DNA from: a gamma proteobacterium HTCC2207
Lineage (GTDB): Bacteria > Pseudomonadota > Gammaproteobacteria > Pseudomonadales > Porticoccaceae
DNA: 64,000 nucleotides
Reading direction: 5' to 3'
Assembly (NCBI GenBank): GCA_905182855.1
Contig: CAJJDA010000004.1
Span: 338,993-402,992 of the forward strand
The notes under the pieces were generated by a model, which saw nothing but the letters and a program-made list of their open reading frames with translations, made no database searches and was not told where the DNA came from. A program made the position numbers and the translations under genes. The number at the start of each line of letters is the position of its first letter. Position 1 is the stretch's first letter. Shown here in pieces: positions 50,601-59,070 of this stretch.

Positions 50601-50767
50601 AGACCAGTATGCAAGCTAGATTCTTAATTCCAATGGTGTGCTCGCTCGCCTTTGGTGTGTTGTTTGCCACCACCGTTACGCTCGTCTTTGTGCCCTGCCT
50701 TTATCTAGCTGGCGCCAACCTTAAGGCAAGGTTGGCGAAAATGGCTGGGTTAGGTGCCAGCCGGTAA
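47654..50767 (+). CDS. RND efflux pump, AcrB/HAE1-like
   Basis: A 1037-residue proton-driven inner-membrane transporter. It begins SWFVRNPIAANLLMVLTLIG, has two large periplasmic loops and 12 helices, and the proton-relay Asp pair in ILGIIVDDAIVVGES. PGAGPREVEEQIIIRIEEAI and LLGVLAASGVVVNDNLVLID are family motifs. Start is TTG inside the adaptor stop codon. No outer-membrane channel gene follows, so a TolC-like partner elsewhere is needed. Substrate unknown. Confidence 0.95.
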   Translation: MNNLISWFVRNPIAANLLMVLTLIGGVMGASSIGREVFPAIPVNYIDINMPYPGAGPREVEEQIIIRIEEAIYNLDGIKHITSQARQGRGKVTVEVATDHDMNKMLNDIKSRVDSVTTFPVDAERPIVMEKILREEVIRVALFGAADESVLKQYGERIRDDLAALTDVDHADLQGVRDAQIDIELSEVAMRRYGISFNDVVNGIRRSSLNLPAGTIRAETGDIQIQTRGQAYVEDDFNSISISSRADGTEIKISDVATVKDTFEERNSLVRFNGKPAVFLGISVGNQPDVVATTGAVKRYIDEEINYLPAELSIATWADFSTMFSGRLELLSTNAFGGLVLVFVVLMLFLRPQLAFWVALGIAVAYMGALWILPSMGLTLNMLSMFSFLLILGIIVDDAIVVGESIFRHQQEGYEGTTASELGAQAVSKPVVLAVVSTMIVFIPMLFLPGIWPKMLWAIPAVTIVALSFSLIESLLILPSHLAQMKPEKEPSSEWGLKFYRLRQWFANGMMSFAKQSYQPMLIKALEWRYLTLVGFTLAFALSITLVGSGYVKQRFMPTVNSDILQMKINMPDGYSKAGKLAIIKRAEKAVSMLPNDPLIAPQLNSTDLTKNQLSFMWGDHIRLILEIGPEYSGKVDPQLVAERWQYHVGKLPEAKSFNTEASLSRTNSGRFSVLLSSTNVEQLQGATAYIKEQLRQLPGVSNIRDDVHSGRSDIDISLRPNADNLGIGLADIARQVRQGFYGAQAQRVPRGRDDVRVMVRYPKNDRAQVETLEDLRIRTANGTEIPFYSVAQAEYVPGYSRINRRDRERSVKVTAQPVLSTITISEIADIIYGDVALEVAQKFPEVSLGKDAELADQEDFYSASSSLFALALTIIYMLMAIEFKSYLKPLGVLSAVPFGIMGAIFGHLLMGLDFSILSLLGVLAASGVVVNDNLVLIDRITQLREGGLDVKAALVRGGFERFRPIILTSITTFIGLVPILLETSMQARFLIPMVCSLAFGVLFATTVTLVFVPCLYLAGANLKARLAKMAGLGASR

Positions 50768-50776
50768 TACGATTGA

Positions 50777-51361
50777 TCAGTAATACGTAGCGGCCGACGT
50801 GGTCAGCACCAAACGTGAGCCGACCTCTTCGCGCTTCACTACGCCGCAGAGTTGCTGAACCAAATCCAGCGCGAAATCTAGAGCCGTCCCGGGTCCCTGA
50901 CTGGTAATGCAGTTGCCATCGACCACCACCCGAGATTTCCCATTTACCTCCTTTGCCTCAATATTCTGCTGGAACATTGGATGCCCCGTCACAATCTTAT
51001 CTTGCAACAGCCCTTTACTACTGAGAACCAGCATAGGCGCCGCACAGATAGCGGCATAGAGCCGACCTTTTGCCGCCTGCTCGCGCAGTAACCTATCGAG
51101 TGCTGGGCTCGCAGCCAGATTTTCGGATCCGGGCAGCCCACCGGGCACCGCAATCAAATCAAATAGCGCTGTGGTGCAGTCATCGATAGTGCAATCGGCC
51201 GCAATAGTAATGCCGTGTGCACCTACTATCTTTAGCTCACCTGAGTCATTGACACTAGCGACTGTAACCTCAATACCGGCTCTGCGCAGCACGTCAATCA
51301 TGGTGACCGCTTCAATTTCCTCGGTGCCGTTGGCAATGGGAATAAGGGCTCTTTTAGTCAT
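50777..51361 (-). CDS. DJ-1/PfpI family protein, YajL-like
   Basis: A 194-residue single-domain protein. The reactive cysteine lies at the nucleophile elbow [12 protein letters not shown], with the early Glu in [19 protein letters not shown]. Relatives include YajL and human DJ-1, linked to oxidative stress and debated deglycase activity. It is convergent with the RND gene, with 9 bases between the stops. Confidence 0.93.
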   Translation of the reverse strand: MTKRALIPIANGTEEIEAVTMIDVLRRAGIEVTVASVNDSGELKIVGAHGITIAADCTIDDCTTALFDLIAVPGGLPGSENLAASPALDRLLREQAAKGRLYAAICAAPMLVLSSKGLLQDKIVTGHPMFQQNIEAKEVNGKSRVVVDGNCITSQGPGTALDFALDLVQQLCGVVKREEVGSRLVLTTSAATYY

Positions 51362-51436
51362 GTGATTTCTCTTTTGATCAGCCTTAAGGATAGGTTACAC
51401 TGTGCCGGAATTCACGGTGGCTGTCACGGGATTGAC

Positions 51437-51700
51437 ATGAAATTGTATATTTTAAAGACGCGCAATAATTTAGTTCTCAATAGAAATTGCGAGTGGAGTG
51501 ACGAGCCACATCGGGATACAGTATTTTGCACCGAGCACAGAGATATCGCACTTAATCAGCTTATTGAAGTGAACGCTAAAGACACTGATCTGCGGGTTTA
51601 TATGGTCGAGTGTGATTCTGATGCGAAGGGACGCCCAATTTTAGCGGCCGATGAAGTCGTAGCGAAAAACATAGAATCCAATCAGTCCAACGTGGCTTAA
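51437..51700 (+). CDS. Hypothetical 87-residue protein upstream of gshA
   Basis: A small soluble protein starting MKLYILKTRNNLVLN with three cysteines (NCEW, FCTE, ECDS) and an acidic C-terminus. I do not recognise a family. The ribosome site is weak (GGGATT), and the frame is open 75 bases further up, so the start is uncertain. It ends 13 bases before gshA and probably shares its transcript; a role near glutathione synthesis is only suggested by position. Confidence 0.6.
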   Translation: MKLYILKTRNNLVLNRNCEWSDEPHRDTVFCTEHRDIALNQLIEVNAKDTDLRVYMVECDSDAKGRPILAADEVVAKNIESNQSNVA

Positions 51701-51713
51701 CCGGGAGTTGATT

Positions 51714-53274
51714 TTGTCACTGACCAGCAAGCTTACGCTATTAGGCGACCCCGAAAAAGCCAACTTATTAAGAGGTATTACTCGGGGGATTGAAAAGGAA
51801 AGCCTGCGCGTGCAGAGTAACGGTCAGTTAGCGACGACGGCCCATCAAAAAACTCTTGGTTCAGCCCTGACACATCCTTCTATTACCACCGATTATTCTG
51901 AAGCGTTACTAGAGTTTATCACGGCGCCCTCGTCCTCTATTGATGATGTACTTAATCAATTGGATGAGATTCACCGGTTTACCTATAGACATATAGACGA
52001 CGAACTACTCTGGGTAAGCAGCATGCCCTGTCAGCTTGGCGATAACAGTAGTATTCCTATCGCCGAATACGGAACCTCCAACATTGGCACCATTAAGTCG
52101 GTTTATCGCGTCGGCCTGGGCAACCGCTATGGTCGTTTAATGCAAACAATCGCCGGTATACACTATAACTTTTCTATACCCGAAGCCATGTGGTCGGAAT
52201 TGCAGGCCGCCAGTGCTGACACTGGCAGCCTACAAGATTTCAAAACTGTGGGCTATTTTTCCCTGATCCGGAATTTTCGACGCTATTCATGGCTTCTACT
52301 CTACCTGCTGGGGTCTGCACCGGCGGTCTGCAAGAGTTTCGTGCGTGGGCGGGAGCATCGCTTAGTCCCCGTGGGTAATGATAGCCACAGCTCTACATAC
52401 CCCCTACGCCACATCGTTGCGCATGGGAGACCTTGGCTATCAGAGCGATGCGCAGGAATCTCTAGTCGTTTGCTATAATAGCATGGCACAATATATTGAA
52501 ACCCTGCAAGAGGCCCTAGAACAGCCTCACCCGGCCTATGACAAAATTGGCCTCAAGGATTCTGAGGGACACTACCGGCAGCTCAATACTCATCTTTTGC
52601 AGATTGAGAATGAGTTCTATAGCGCCATTAGGCCAAAACGCACCGCTGCCTCTGGTGAGAGACCGCTACAAGCGCTTGAACAGCGTGGGGTGGAATATAT
52701 TGAAGTGCGCTGCGTTGATCTAAATCCCAGTATTCCCGGGGGTATCGACGCCGAGACTATTCGCTTTTTGGATACGTTCTTGATGTTTTGTCTGCTGCAA
52801 GACAGTCCAGAAAGCCACTGCCAAGAGTATGCTCAGATACAGGAAAATATCAGCCGCACGGTTTATCGTGGGCGTGACCCCAAGACGACATTGATCATGG
52901 GTGGCGGCGAAGTACTGGCTCGAGAGCTAGGCAATGCATTACTCGCCGAGATGCAACCAGTGGCAAACCTACTTGACCGCGCCAATCAAACCGAATCCTA
53001 TAACGAGTCATTAGAAACCATGCAACTGCGCATGCGTGACGATAGCCACACTCCTGCCGCAAGTCTGCTGCAAGAAATGACTGACAATAATGAAACCTAC
53101 TACGCTATGGCCATGCGCAAAGCCTGTGAGCAGCGAGAACATTACCTCGAGCGCCCACCCAGCAAAGAGACGATTGATAAATACGAACAGTTGGCAACAA
53201 TTTCAATTCAACAACAGGCGGAAATCGAAGCCAGCGACGAGCTGACTTTCGATGAGTTTCTTGCTCGCTATTAG
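51714..53274 (+). CDS. gshA: Glutamate-cysteine ligase (frame break in a C-run)
   Basis: First enzyme of glutathione synthesis, proteobacterial GshA type. LLRGITRGIEKESLRVQSNG and the substrate regions GTSNIGTIKSVYRVGLGNRY and PYATSLRMGDLGYQS are clear. The frame changes at 52400-52404, where five C residues stand in place of an expected four: TY-PYATSLRM is restored by removing one C. Corrected length is 519 residues, matching E. coli (518). The likely start is TTG 51714, six bases after GGGAG; a TTG at 51708 abuts that site. Confidence 0.95.
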
Positions 53275-53280
53275 CCAGCA

Positions 53281-53874
53281 TTGAATTATCTGGCGCACAT
53301 TGCACTGTCCGGTAGCAACTCGCAGCATCGAGTGGGTGGACTGCTCGGAGATTTTGTTCGCGGCCCACTAAGAGGCGAATATCCTGCTGCTATAGAGGTT
53401 GGTATAGACGCACATCGCCAGTTGGATGCCTATGTTGACCGGCAACCGGAGATGCAACGTTTTGTGCGGCGTTTTGATCGACCCATGCGTCGCTATGCGG
53501 GTATTGTTGCCGATATTTTCTATGACCATCTACTAGCGACCAATTGGTTACGTTACTATCCCCAGTCATTGGATGAGTTTTGCCAGTCGTTTTACGGTGA
53601 GTTATCGCGTCATAGAGACGTGCTTCCTAGTCGAGCGCAGGCATTTGCAAACCAGGCGCCCAAGGTAAGATGGCTTCAGAACTATAGCGATGAGAGCAAC
53701 TTGCCGCTGATCTTAAGTCGCGTGGGCTCGCGCTTTAAAAAGCCGCTTGCGTTACAGGATGCGCTACCCACTGTCGCAGAGAATCGCGCTGAGATAAGCA
53801 GTGACTTTCATCGCCTATATCCGCGTTTACAAAGCTTTATGCAGGGCACATTGGACCAAACTAACCTAAACTAA
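53281..53874 (+). CDS. acpH: Acyl carrier protein phosphodiesterase
   Basis: A 197-residue HD-like hydrolase that removes 4'-phosphopantetheine from ACP. It begins MNYLAHIALSGSN with TTG start, includes the metal-binding LLGDFVRGPLRG, IDAHRQLDAYVDRQPEMQRF and ADIFYDHLLATNW. It starts six bases after gshA, so the two are co-transcribed. Confidence 0.92.
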   Translation: MNYLAHIALSGSNSQHRVGGLLGDFVRGPLRGEYPAAIEVGIDAHRQLDAYVDRQPEMQRFVRRFDRPMRRYAGIVADIFYDHLLATNWLRYYPQSLDEFCQSFYGELSRHRDVLPSRAQAFANQAPKVRWLQNYSDESNLPLILSRVGSRFKKPLALQDALPTVAENRAEISSDFHRLYPRLQSFMQGTLDQTNLN

Positions 53875-53924
53875 GCAGGCTAGCCTAAGGCGCTTGCTAA
53901 CCTAAATTATCACAGGACCAATCG

Positions 53925-54418
53925 ATGATGTTTCCTAGCTACAGATTAACCAATCTTTTCGCTGGCTTGGGTTGCGGTCTAATTATCGCGATCGCAGTGT
54001 TTTATTTCCAAAACTATCTGGGTCTGGAGCCCTGCTATCTTTGTATGACTCAGCGTGTTTTCGTCATGGCGGTGGGCCTTATCTTTATCTTGCCGCAGTG
54101 CACAACCCCACCACAAGGGGTCGTTCAATCTATTCATTACTGGTCATAATTTCCTCTCTAGGAGGGGCCTTTTTCTCGGTCAAGCAACTGTGGCTGCAGA
54201 GCCTTCCGGAAGATCAGGTTCCCGCCTGCGGGCCTCCTGTTGAATATCTATTTGACGCCTTTTCAGCCTCTGAGGCAATCAGCATGCTACTGCGAGGCGA
54301 TGGCAACTGTGCTGAGATTCAGTGGCAACTGCTCGGACTCAGCATGCCGGCCTGGGTGCTGGTTACCTTTATACTGCTGACCGGACTGGGACTGTCGCAA
54401 TTATTACGCAAGGCCTAA
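53925..54418 (+). CDS. dsbB: Disulfide bond formation protein DsbB (frame break in a G-run)
   Basis: A four-helix inner-membrane protein that re-oxidises DsbA and passes electrons to quinone. The first cysteine pair is in LEPCYLCMTQR (C37, C40); the second is ACGPP and GNCAEIQW. The frame shifts at the four-G run 54117-54120; a fifth G restores RSIYSLLVIISSLGGAFFSV and a 164-residue protein. DsbD and DsbB in one window cover both the reducing and oxidising periplasmic pathways. In P. aeruginosa a DsbB homologue also lies next to algQ/rsd. Confidence 0.92.
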
Positions 54419-54759
54419 AATTCGCCTTCGCGCTGTGGATTCTAGTGGGCTTCCAGTGGCTGGGAGAATGGGTAGTCTGGCTTATCGGGGGGCCGATTCA
54501 CGGGCCACTGATGGGAATGCTATTGCTGCTAATCCCATTGACTATAGCCGATCATCCGCTGGCATTTTTGCATAGGACCAGCAATCTCTTAATCCAAAAT
54601 TTGTCGCTAATGTTCATGCCAATAGCGGTGGGCGCCTTTTTCTTAAGCCGCGAAATCTATCAACAGTTCCCCGCGATTTTGCTAATCATTGTACTGAGTA
54701 CCTGCGGGGTAATCCTATTTATGGCGCTATTGATAAGGGGGCTGACCAAGGATGATTAG
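54394..54759 (+). CDS. LrgA/CidA family membrane protein
   Basis: A holin-like membrane protein of roughly 115-120 residues with four helices, including FQWLGEWVVWLIGGPIHGPL and the family GMLLLLIPL. It pairs with the LrgB-type gene that follows with an eight-base overlap. The start is unclear: homologues begin near GLKFAFALWILVG, which overlaps the dsbB stop, but the only standard codon in frame is a GTG at 54322 deep inside dsbB. A start at ATT near 54394 or a sequence error are both possible; the listed start is approximate. Confidence 0.8.
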   Translation, partial: VAIITQGLKFAFALWILVGFQWLGEWVVWLIGGPIHGPLMGMLLLLIPLTIADHPLAFLHRTSNLLIQNLSLMFMPIAVGAFFLSREIYQQFPAILLIIVLSTCGVILFMALLIRGLTKDD

Positions 54760-55471
54760 CCTACTGCAGCAACAGTGGCTCCAGATTATATCGAGTTCAT
54801 GGCTTGTGGGGTTATCTATCGCAGGCTTCGCTGTGGGTCTATGGGTGTATAGGCGTGGCGGCGGCAATGCTCTGTTACATCCCCTACTGATTGGCGCGCC
54901 CATCATTGCTGGCATTTTATATATGAATGGTCTCGGCTTTGAGGTCTATTATGAAGGCAATGGCGGGCTGTCGTGGCTGTTGGGTCCAACCACCGTGGCC
55001 CTCGCCGTGCCGCTATCGCAGCAACTGCGAAAACTGCCGGCGGTGCTAGGCACGTTGTCTGTCACCGTACTGATGGGTGGCTTTGTGGCCTCCGTCTTGG
55101 CCCTCAGCTTGGCGGTACTGCTGGGCACCAGCGAGCCAGTGCTGCTGTCGATTGCGGCAAAATCTGTTACTACCCCCATTGCCATGGGCATCACCCAACA
55201 GCTTGGTGGTCTGCTCACCCTGATCACCATGGTGGTACTACTCACTGGGATTATTGGAATTATAGTGGCACAGGCGATCTTTCGCCTGACAGGCATTGTC
55301 GATGAGCGCTGGCAAGGTCTGATTCTCGGCATTGCATGCCATGCTATAGGTACAGCCAAAGCCTTTGAGAAAAGTCAGAGATGCGGCGCCTTTTCGACAA
55401 TTGGGATGGGGCTTAATGGAATCTGGAGCTCCGCATTTCTGCCGTCGTTGATCGGATTATTTTTAGCCTAA
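54752..55471 (+). CDS. LrgB/CidB family membrane protein
   Basis: A 239-residue integral membrane protein. The family signature is GLSWLLGPTTVALAVPLSQQ, with AAKSVTTPIAMGITQQLGG and CHAIGTAKAF further on. LrgA/LrgB pairs have been linked to murein hydrolase control and, in plants, to glycolate transport; the role in this organism is not known. It overlaps the LrgA-type gene. Confidence 0.92.
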   Translation: MISLLQQQWLQIISSSWLVGLSIAGFAVGLWVYRRGGGNALLHPLLIGAPIIAGILYMNGLGFEVYYEGNGGLSWLLGPTTVALAVPLSQQLRKLPAVLGTLSVTVLMGGFVASVLALSLAVLLGTSEPVLLSIAAKSVTTPIAMGITQQLGGLLTLITMVVLLTGIIGIIVAQAIFRLTGIVDERWQGLILGIACHAIGTAKAFEKSQRCGAFSTIGMGLNGIWSSAFLPSLIGLFLA

Positions 55472-55535
55472 GCTGTCTTATCGGAGGTGAATAGGGTTAG
55501 AATCGAGGCTCAGAAAGGGAATCATGGAGGGCGCT

Positions 55536-56004
55536 ATGTCGACAGATGGTCAAACACTAGAGCAACATTGGGGGAATGTGACTGAGATCCTCGATCGCTG
55601 GTTAATCGAACGCCGTGAGTTGCTGGTGAAATACGGTGAACTCGGCGAAATAAAGACCTTTGATGGCGCCAACGTTAGTCATGGCACTTAAGCTTCAAGC
55701 ATTTTGTCAATTGTTGGTGGACTACGTCTCCACAGGACATTTTGAGATTTTTGAGCAGTTGGCGGGCGAAGGCAAGGCCTTTAGTGACAGGGACGGACTC
55801 AAGGAGGGTGCCGATTTGATGGAAAAGATACAGCCGTCCACTGAATTAATATTAGATTTTAACGATAAGTATCTAGCCACTGATGATTTGGAGGCTCTGA
55901 GCCTGGATCTGTCAAATATTGGTGAAGCGCTGGCTCAACGATTTGAATCTGAAGATACCATGATCGCGGTGCTACATGATGCGCATCTGGAACAGCTGAT
56001 CTAA
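55536..56004 (+). CDS. rsd: Anti-sigma-70 regulator Rsd/AlgQ (frame break)
   Basis: Rsd/AlgQ binds region 4 of sigma-70 and shifts polymerase use in stationary phase. The first part, STDGQTLEQHWGNVTEILDR and WLIERRELLVKYGELGEIK, lies in one frame and stops at 55689; the rest, FCQLLVDYVSTGHFEIFEQL onwards, is read one base later. Removing one base between about 55640 and 55685 gives 155 residues, like AlgQ. GGAGG precedes the ATG at 55536. A terminator follows. Confidence 0.88.
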
Positions 56005-56082
56005 GATTTGTGATCTAGACGTCGCGATGCAAACGCCCTTATCAGAGAGCGAACACAATCCCTCTAGAGAAGTTAAAGGTAT

Positions 56083-56113
56083 AAAAAAAGCCCCTTAAAA
56101 CAGGGGCTTTTTT
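56083..56113. terminator. Bidirectional intrinsic terminator between rsd and the FKBP gene
   Basis: GCCCCT and AGGGGC pair around a six-base loop, flanked by an A-run on the left and a T-run on the right, so it can end both converging transcripts. Confidence 0.92.
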
Positions 56114-56140
56114 GTGTATTACGCTTTTTGCAAAGCCGCA

Positions 56141-56881
56141 TTACTCTTCAGTAGCTACATTCGCTTGAAGCAACTCAACTTCAAAAATTAGCGTTGAGTT
56201 AGGGCCAATGGGACCAGTGCCGCCTGGACCATAGGCGAGATCAGCCGGAATATATAATGCCCATTTTGAACCCTCAGGCATCAGTTGCAATGCTTCGGTC
56301 CATCCAGCAATAACCTGAGTAACGCCAAACTGGGCCGGGACACCACGCTTAATCGAGCTATCAAACTCAGTGCCATCGATGAGGCTGCCGGCATAGTGCA
56401 CTTCAACAGTGCTAGCGTCAGTAGGTATTGATCCAGTTCCGACTGTAAGTACTTTATATTGCAGGCCAGAAGCGGTAGTGACTACGTCCTCTTTAGCGCC
56501 ATTAGCGAGCAAAAAGGCAGCGCCGTCTTCACCATTGGCTTCAGACTGCAGTGCACTGGCAGTCTGCTCAGTTTGTTGCATTTCGTCGCGCTTGGCCATC
56601 ATCTGGGTTTCAAAAGCCTTTACCGTTGATTCTATCTCCTCTTCGCTCAGTGCAGGCTCTTCACCCGCGATCCCGGCAGCGAAGCCTTTCTGAAAGGCGG
56701 CGATGTCGATTTCCATACCAACGCTCTGTATATTTTTGCCATTATCCATACCCAGCAGATAACTTATCTTTTCATCCTGCGTCTCTAGTTTGAGCGCGGC
56801 GCCAGCCTCATCTTGCGCGACCTGATCACAGGCCCCTAACGTCAACAGTGCTGTAAGTGACATAAATTTTAATACGTTCAT
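56141..56881 (-). CDS. FKBP-type peptidyl-prolyl isomerase, lipoprotein
   Basis: A 246-residue envelope protein with a lipobox (LTLGAC) at the N-terminus, so it is probably lipidated. The N-terminal dimerisation domain (KISYLLGMDNGKNIQSVGME) is followed by a linker and a C-terminal FKBP domain with VEVHYAGSLIDGTEFDSSIK and IPADLAYGPGGTGPIGPNST. It resembles the Mip/FkpA/FklB group. It helps proline-limited folding in the periplasm. Confidence 0.93.
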   Translation of the reverse strand: MNVLKFMSLTALLTLGACDQVAQDEAGAALKLETQDEKISYLLGMDNGKNIQSVGMEIDIAAFQKGFAAGIAGEEPALSEEEIESTVKAFETQMMAKRDEMQQTEQTASALQSEANGEDGAAFLLANGAKEDVVTTASGLQYKVLTVGTGSIPTDASTVEVHYAGSLIDGTEFDSSIKRGVPAQFGVTQVIAGWTEALQLMPEGSKWALYIPADLAYGPGGTGPIGPNSTLIFEVELLQANVATEE

Positions 56882-56964
56882 CGTGCTTCCCTTCTGTAGT
56901 TATTAATGTTTTTTTAAGGCTATTTACTTAGCTATAGTTTAAGACATTTTTAATGGCTATGGCA

Positions 56965-57660
56965 CTAATCTATTTTTTTATAGAGCAGATCCCAAACACC
57001 GTGCCCGAGACGTTCGCCGCGCTGTTCAAATTTGGTCAGCGGTCGATAGCTCGGACGCTCAGAGTAATTGCCGGGGCCAGCAACATTTTCAAAACCCTCG
57101 GCGTCCTCCATTGTCTCTAACATCTGCTCCGCATAATGTTCCCAGTCTGTGGCCATATGTAACACACCATCAGGGCGTAATTTTTCTCTCACTAGCTGGA
57201 CAAACTGTGGCTGCACGATACGGCGCTTGTTGTGCTTTTTCTTATGCCAGGGATCGGGAAAATAAAGCTGTAATCGATCGATACTGTGCGCTCCGAAACA
57301 TTCCTCTAATACGTCATTGGCGTCGGCAAGATAGACGCGAAGGTTTTTTAATGCCAGAGCCTCGGCACCGTTTATCAGCGTACCCACACCGGGGGGGTGT
57401 ACCTCAATACCGACAAAATCAGTCTCGGGATCAGCCGCGGCCATCTGCAGCAGAGAATCGCCCATACCAAAACCAATCTCTAGGATCTTGGGCCCAGCAC
57501 GACCAAAAATGCTATCGGTGTTAATGGCTCCGGCCGCCAACGTCAGGCCGAAGGCGGGCCAGCCCTGGGTAAAGGCATTGCGTTGCGCATCGGTCATACG
57601 ACCCGCACGAACAACATAGCTGCGTATCGATTTCTTACGATATTCGGGTCTCATATCCAT
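56965..57660 (-). CDS. trmB: tRNA (guanine-N7)-methyltransferase
   Basis: A 231-residue SAM enzyme forming m7G46 in tRNA. Motifs are ILEIGFGMGDSLLQMAAADP, FVGIEVHPPGVGTL and LYFPDPWHKKKHNKRR. Length and order are typical. It directly follows the DUF423 gene with no gap. Confidence 0.96.
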   Translation of the reverse strand: MDMRPEYRKKSIRSYVVRAGRMTDAQRNAFTQGWPAFGLTLAAGAINTDSIFGRAGPKILEIGFGMGDSLLQMAAADPETDFVGIEVHPPGVGTLINGAEALALKNLRVYLADANDVLEECFGAHSIDRLQLYFPDPWHKKKHNKRRIVQPQFVQLVREKLRPDGVLHMATDWEHYAEQMLETMEDAEGFENVAGPGNYSERPSYRPLTKFEQRGERLGHGVWDLLYKKID

Positions 57661-58044
57661 TTATTGCGGTCTTTTTACGGAGAAAAAAATGAGTGCCCAG
57701 CCGCTAATGAAAGTGATTCCGCCTAGCGGCGTGATCATCCCCAGCCAACTTAGCCCGGTCAATAGCAGCAGGTAAAGGGAGCCGGAGAATATGATCATGC
57801 CCACTAAAAAGGCTTTGGCCGCCCAGGTGCGTAGACGGCTATTGACGAGATCATCAGGTAGACTGACCACGACAAACAGGGCGAGGCTATGGAGAAATTG
57901 ATAGTGCACCGCTGTATTAAAGGTCGCCATTGATCGGGGTGTCAGGCTGCTCTCCAAACCATGGGCACCAAAAGCCCCCAAGACTACAGCGAGTGCCGCT
58001 GCAAAAGCCGCTATTTTGATCCAGATAGGTTTATTCATAGCCAT
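57661..58044 (-). CDS. DUF423 family membrane protein
   Basis: A protein of about 127 residues with four helices; GAFGAHGLESSLTPRSMATF and the TPLGGITFISGWALIFFS tail are the DUF423 hallmarks. Function unknown. Candidate starts at 58044 and 58038 lie right against the T-run of the rpoH terminator, and neither has a good ribosome site. Confidence 0.82.
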   Translation of the reverse strand: MAMNKPIWIKIAAFAAALAVVLGAFGAHGLESSLTPRSMATFNTAVHYQFLHSLALFVVVSLPDDLVNSRLRTWAAKAFLVGMIIFSGSLYLLLLTGLSWLGMITPLGGITFISGWALIFFSVKRPQ

Positions 58045-58070
58045 AAAAAAGCCGCGCTTTGGAACGCGGC
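58045..58070 (-). terminator. Intrinsic terminator after rpoH
   Basis: On the minus strand GCCGCG and CGCGGC pair around an eight-base loop and are followed by six T residues, which touch the DUF423 start codon. Confidence 0.88.
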
Positions 58071-58092
58071 CCGTCAAAGAGAGTGAGTATTT

Positions 58093-58947
58093 TCAGGCTT
58101 CCATCATGACACGGACTTTTTTCATCGCATTTTTTTCCAGCTGCCTAATACGTTCAGCGGAAATGCCATATTCATCAGCAAGTTGGTGCAAGGTGACTTT
58201 TTGGTCATCTAACCATCGACGCTGCAAGATATCTTGGCTACGCAGATCAAGACTCTTAACTGCTTTCGTTAGGCGCTGACTATTGTCTTCTTCGAATTCG
58301 TCGTTTTCGACCTGTTGCGCAGGGTCATCCGCTTTATTATTCAGAAAGTAAACAGGGGCGTACTGTGTCTTTTCGTCGTCCTCTCCGTCCGGAGCATCAA
58401 ACGGCGCGTCACGAGAATAAAGACGCATCTCCATTTCTTTGACGTCTTGAACCTGAACTCCTAAGTCATCCGCTACCGCTTTGGCTTCGTCCGCAGTGAG
58501 CCACTGTAATTCCTTTTTCGCACTGCGCAGATTGAAGAACAACTTTCGCTGCGCCTTGGTCGTAGCAACTTTAACGATACGCCAGTTGCGAAGAATAAAT
58601 TCGTGTATCTCTGCTTTAATCCAATGGACTGCGAAAGACACAACACGCACCCCTTTTTCGGGATTAAATCGGCGCACCGCCTTCATTAAACCGACATTGC
58701 CTTCTTGAATAAGGTCGGCAAGCGGCAAACCGTAGCCATTGTAAGAGCGTGCGATATGAACGACAAAGCGCAGATGAGACATTACTAAACGGCGTGCCGC
58801 ATCGAGGTCATCTTCATAATACAGCGCCTCACCGAGCGACTTCTCTTCTTCAATGGTTAAGATTGGGACCGTAGCCGTACCCTGAATATACGCATTCAGG
58901 TTCGCGCCTGGGGTCATCCATTCCATAGTTTGAAGGGCTTTGTTCAT
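58093..58947 (-). CDS. rpoH: Heat-shock sigma factor RpoH (sigma-32)
   Basis: A 284-residue sigma factor. Region 2 contains LADLIQEGNVGLMKAVRRFN and WIKAEIHEFILRNWRIVKVA; the RpoH box QRKLFFNLR, used for DnaK/FtsH control, is intact. Region 4 helix-turn-helix is VTLHQLADEYGISAERIRQL. ATG 58947 follows AGAGG; an adjacent ATG three bases upstream is equally close. It follows ftsX, the standard ftsY-ftsE-ftsX-rpoH order. Confidence 0.97.
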   Translation of the reverse strand: MNKALQTMEWMTPGANLNAYIQGTATVPILTIEEEKSLGEALYYEDDLDAARRLVMSHLRFVVHIARSYNGYGLPLADLIQEGNVGLMKAVRRFNPEKGVRVVSFAVHWIKAEIHEFILRNWRIVKVATTKAQRKLFFNLRSAKKELQWLTADEAKAVADDLGVQVQDVKEMEMRLYSRDAPFDAPDGEDDEKTQYAPVYFLNNKADDPAQQVENDEFEEDNSQRLTKAVKSLDLRSQDILQRRWLDDQKVTLHQLADEYGISAERIRQLEKNAMKKVRVMMEA

Positions 58948-58976
58948 CATTACCTCTTTTAAGTACTCAGCCGCCA

Positions 58977-58985
58977 ATTCTAGCA
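58977..58985 (-). promoter_or_regulatory. Candidate extended -10 promoter of rpoH
   Basis: On the minus strand TGC is followed by TAGAAT, 29 bases before the rpoH ATG. No clear -35. The same TGC+TAnnAT form occurs before purD and trxA. Confidence 0.4.
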
Positions 58986-59070
58986 TCAAACGTTTGGCGG
59001 TTCCTAGTCCCTAGAGACTCTTTGGCGTATCGACATTGTGATTTCGTCGGCAATGCAGCTACACACTCAC

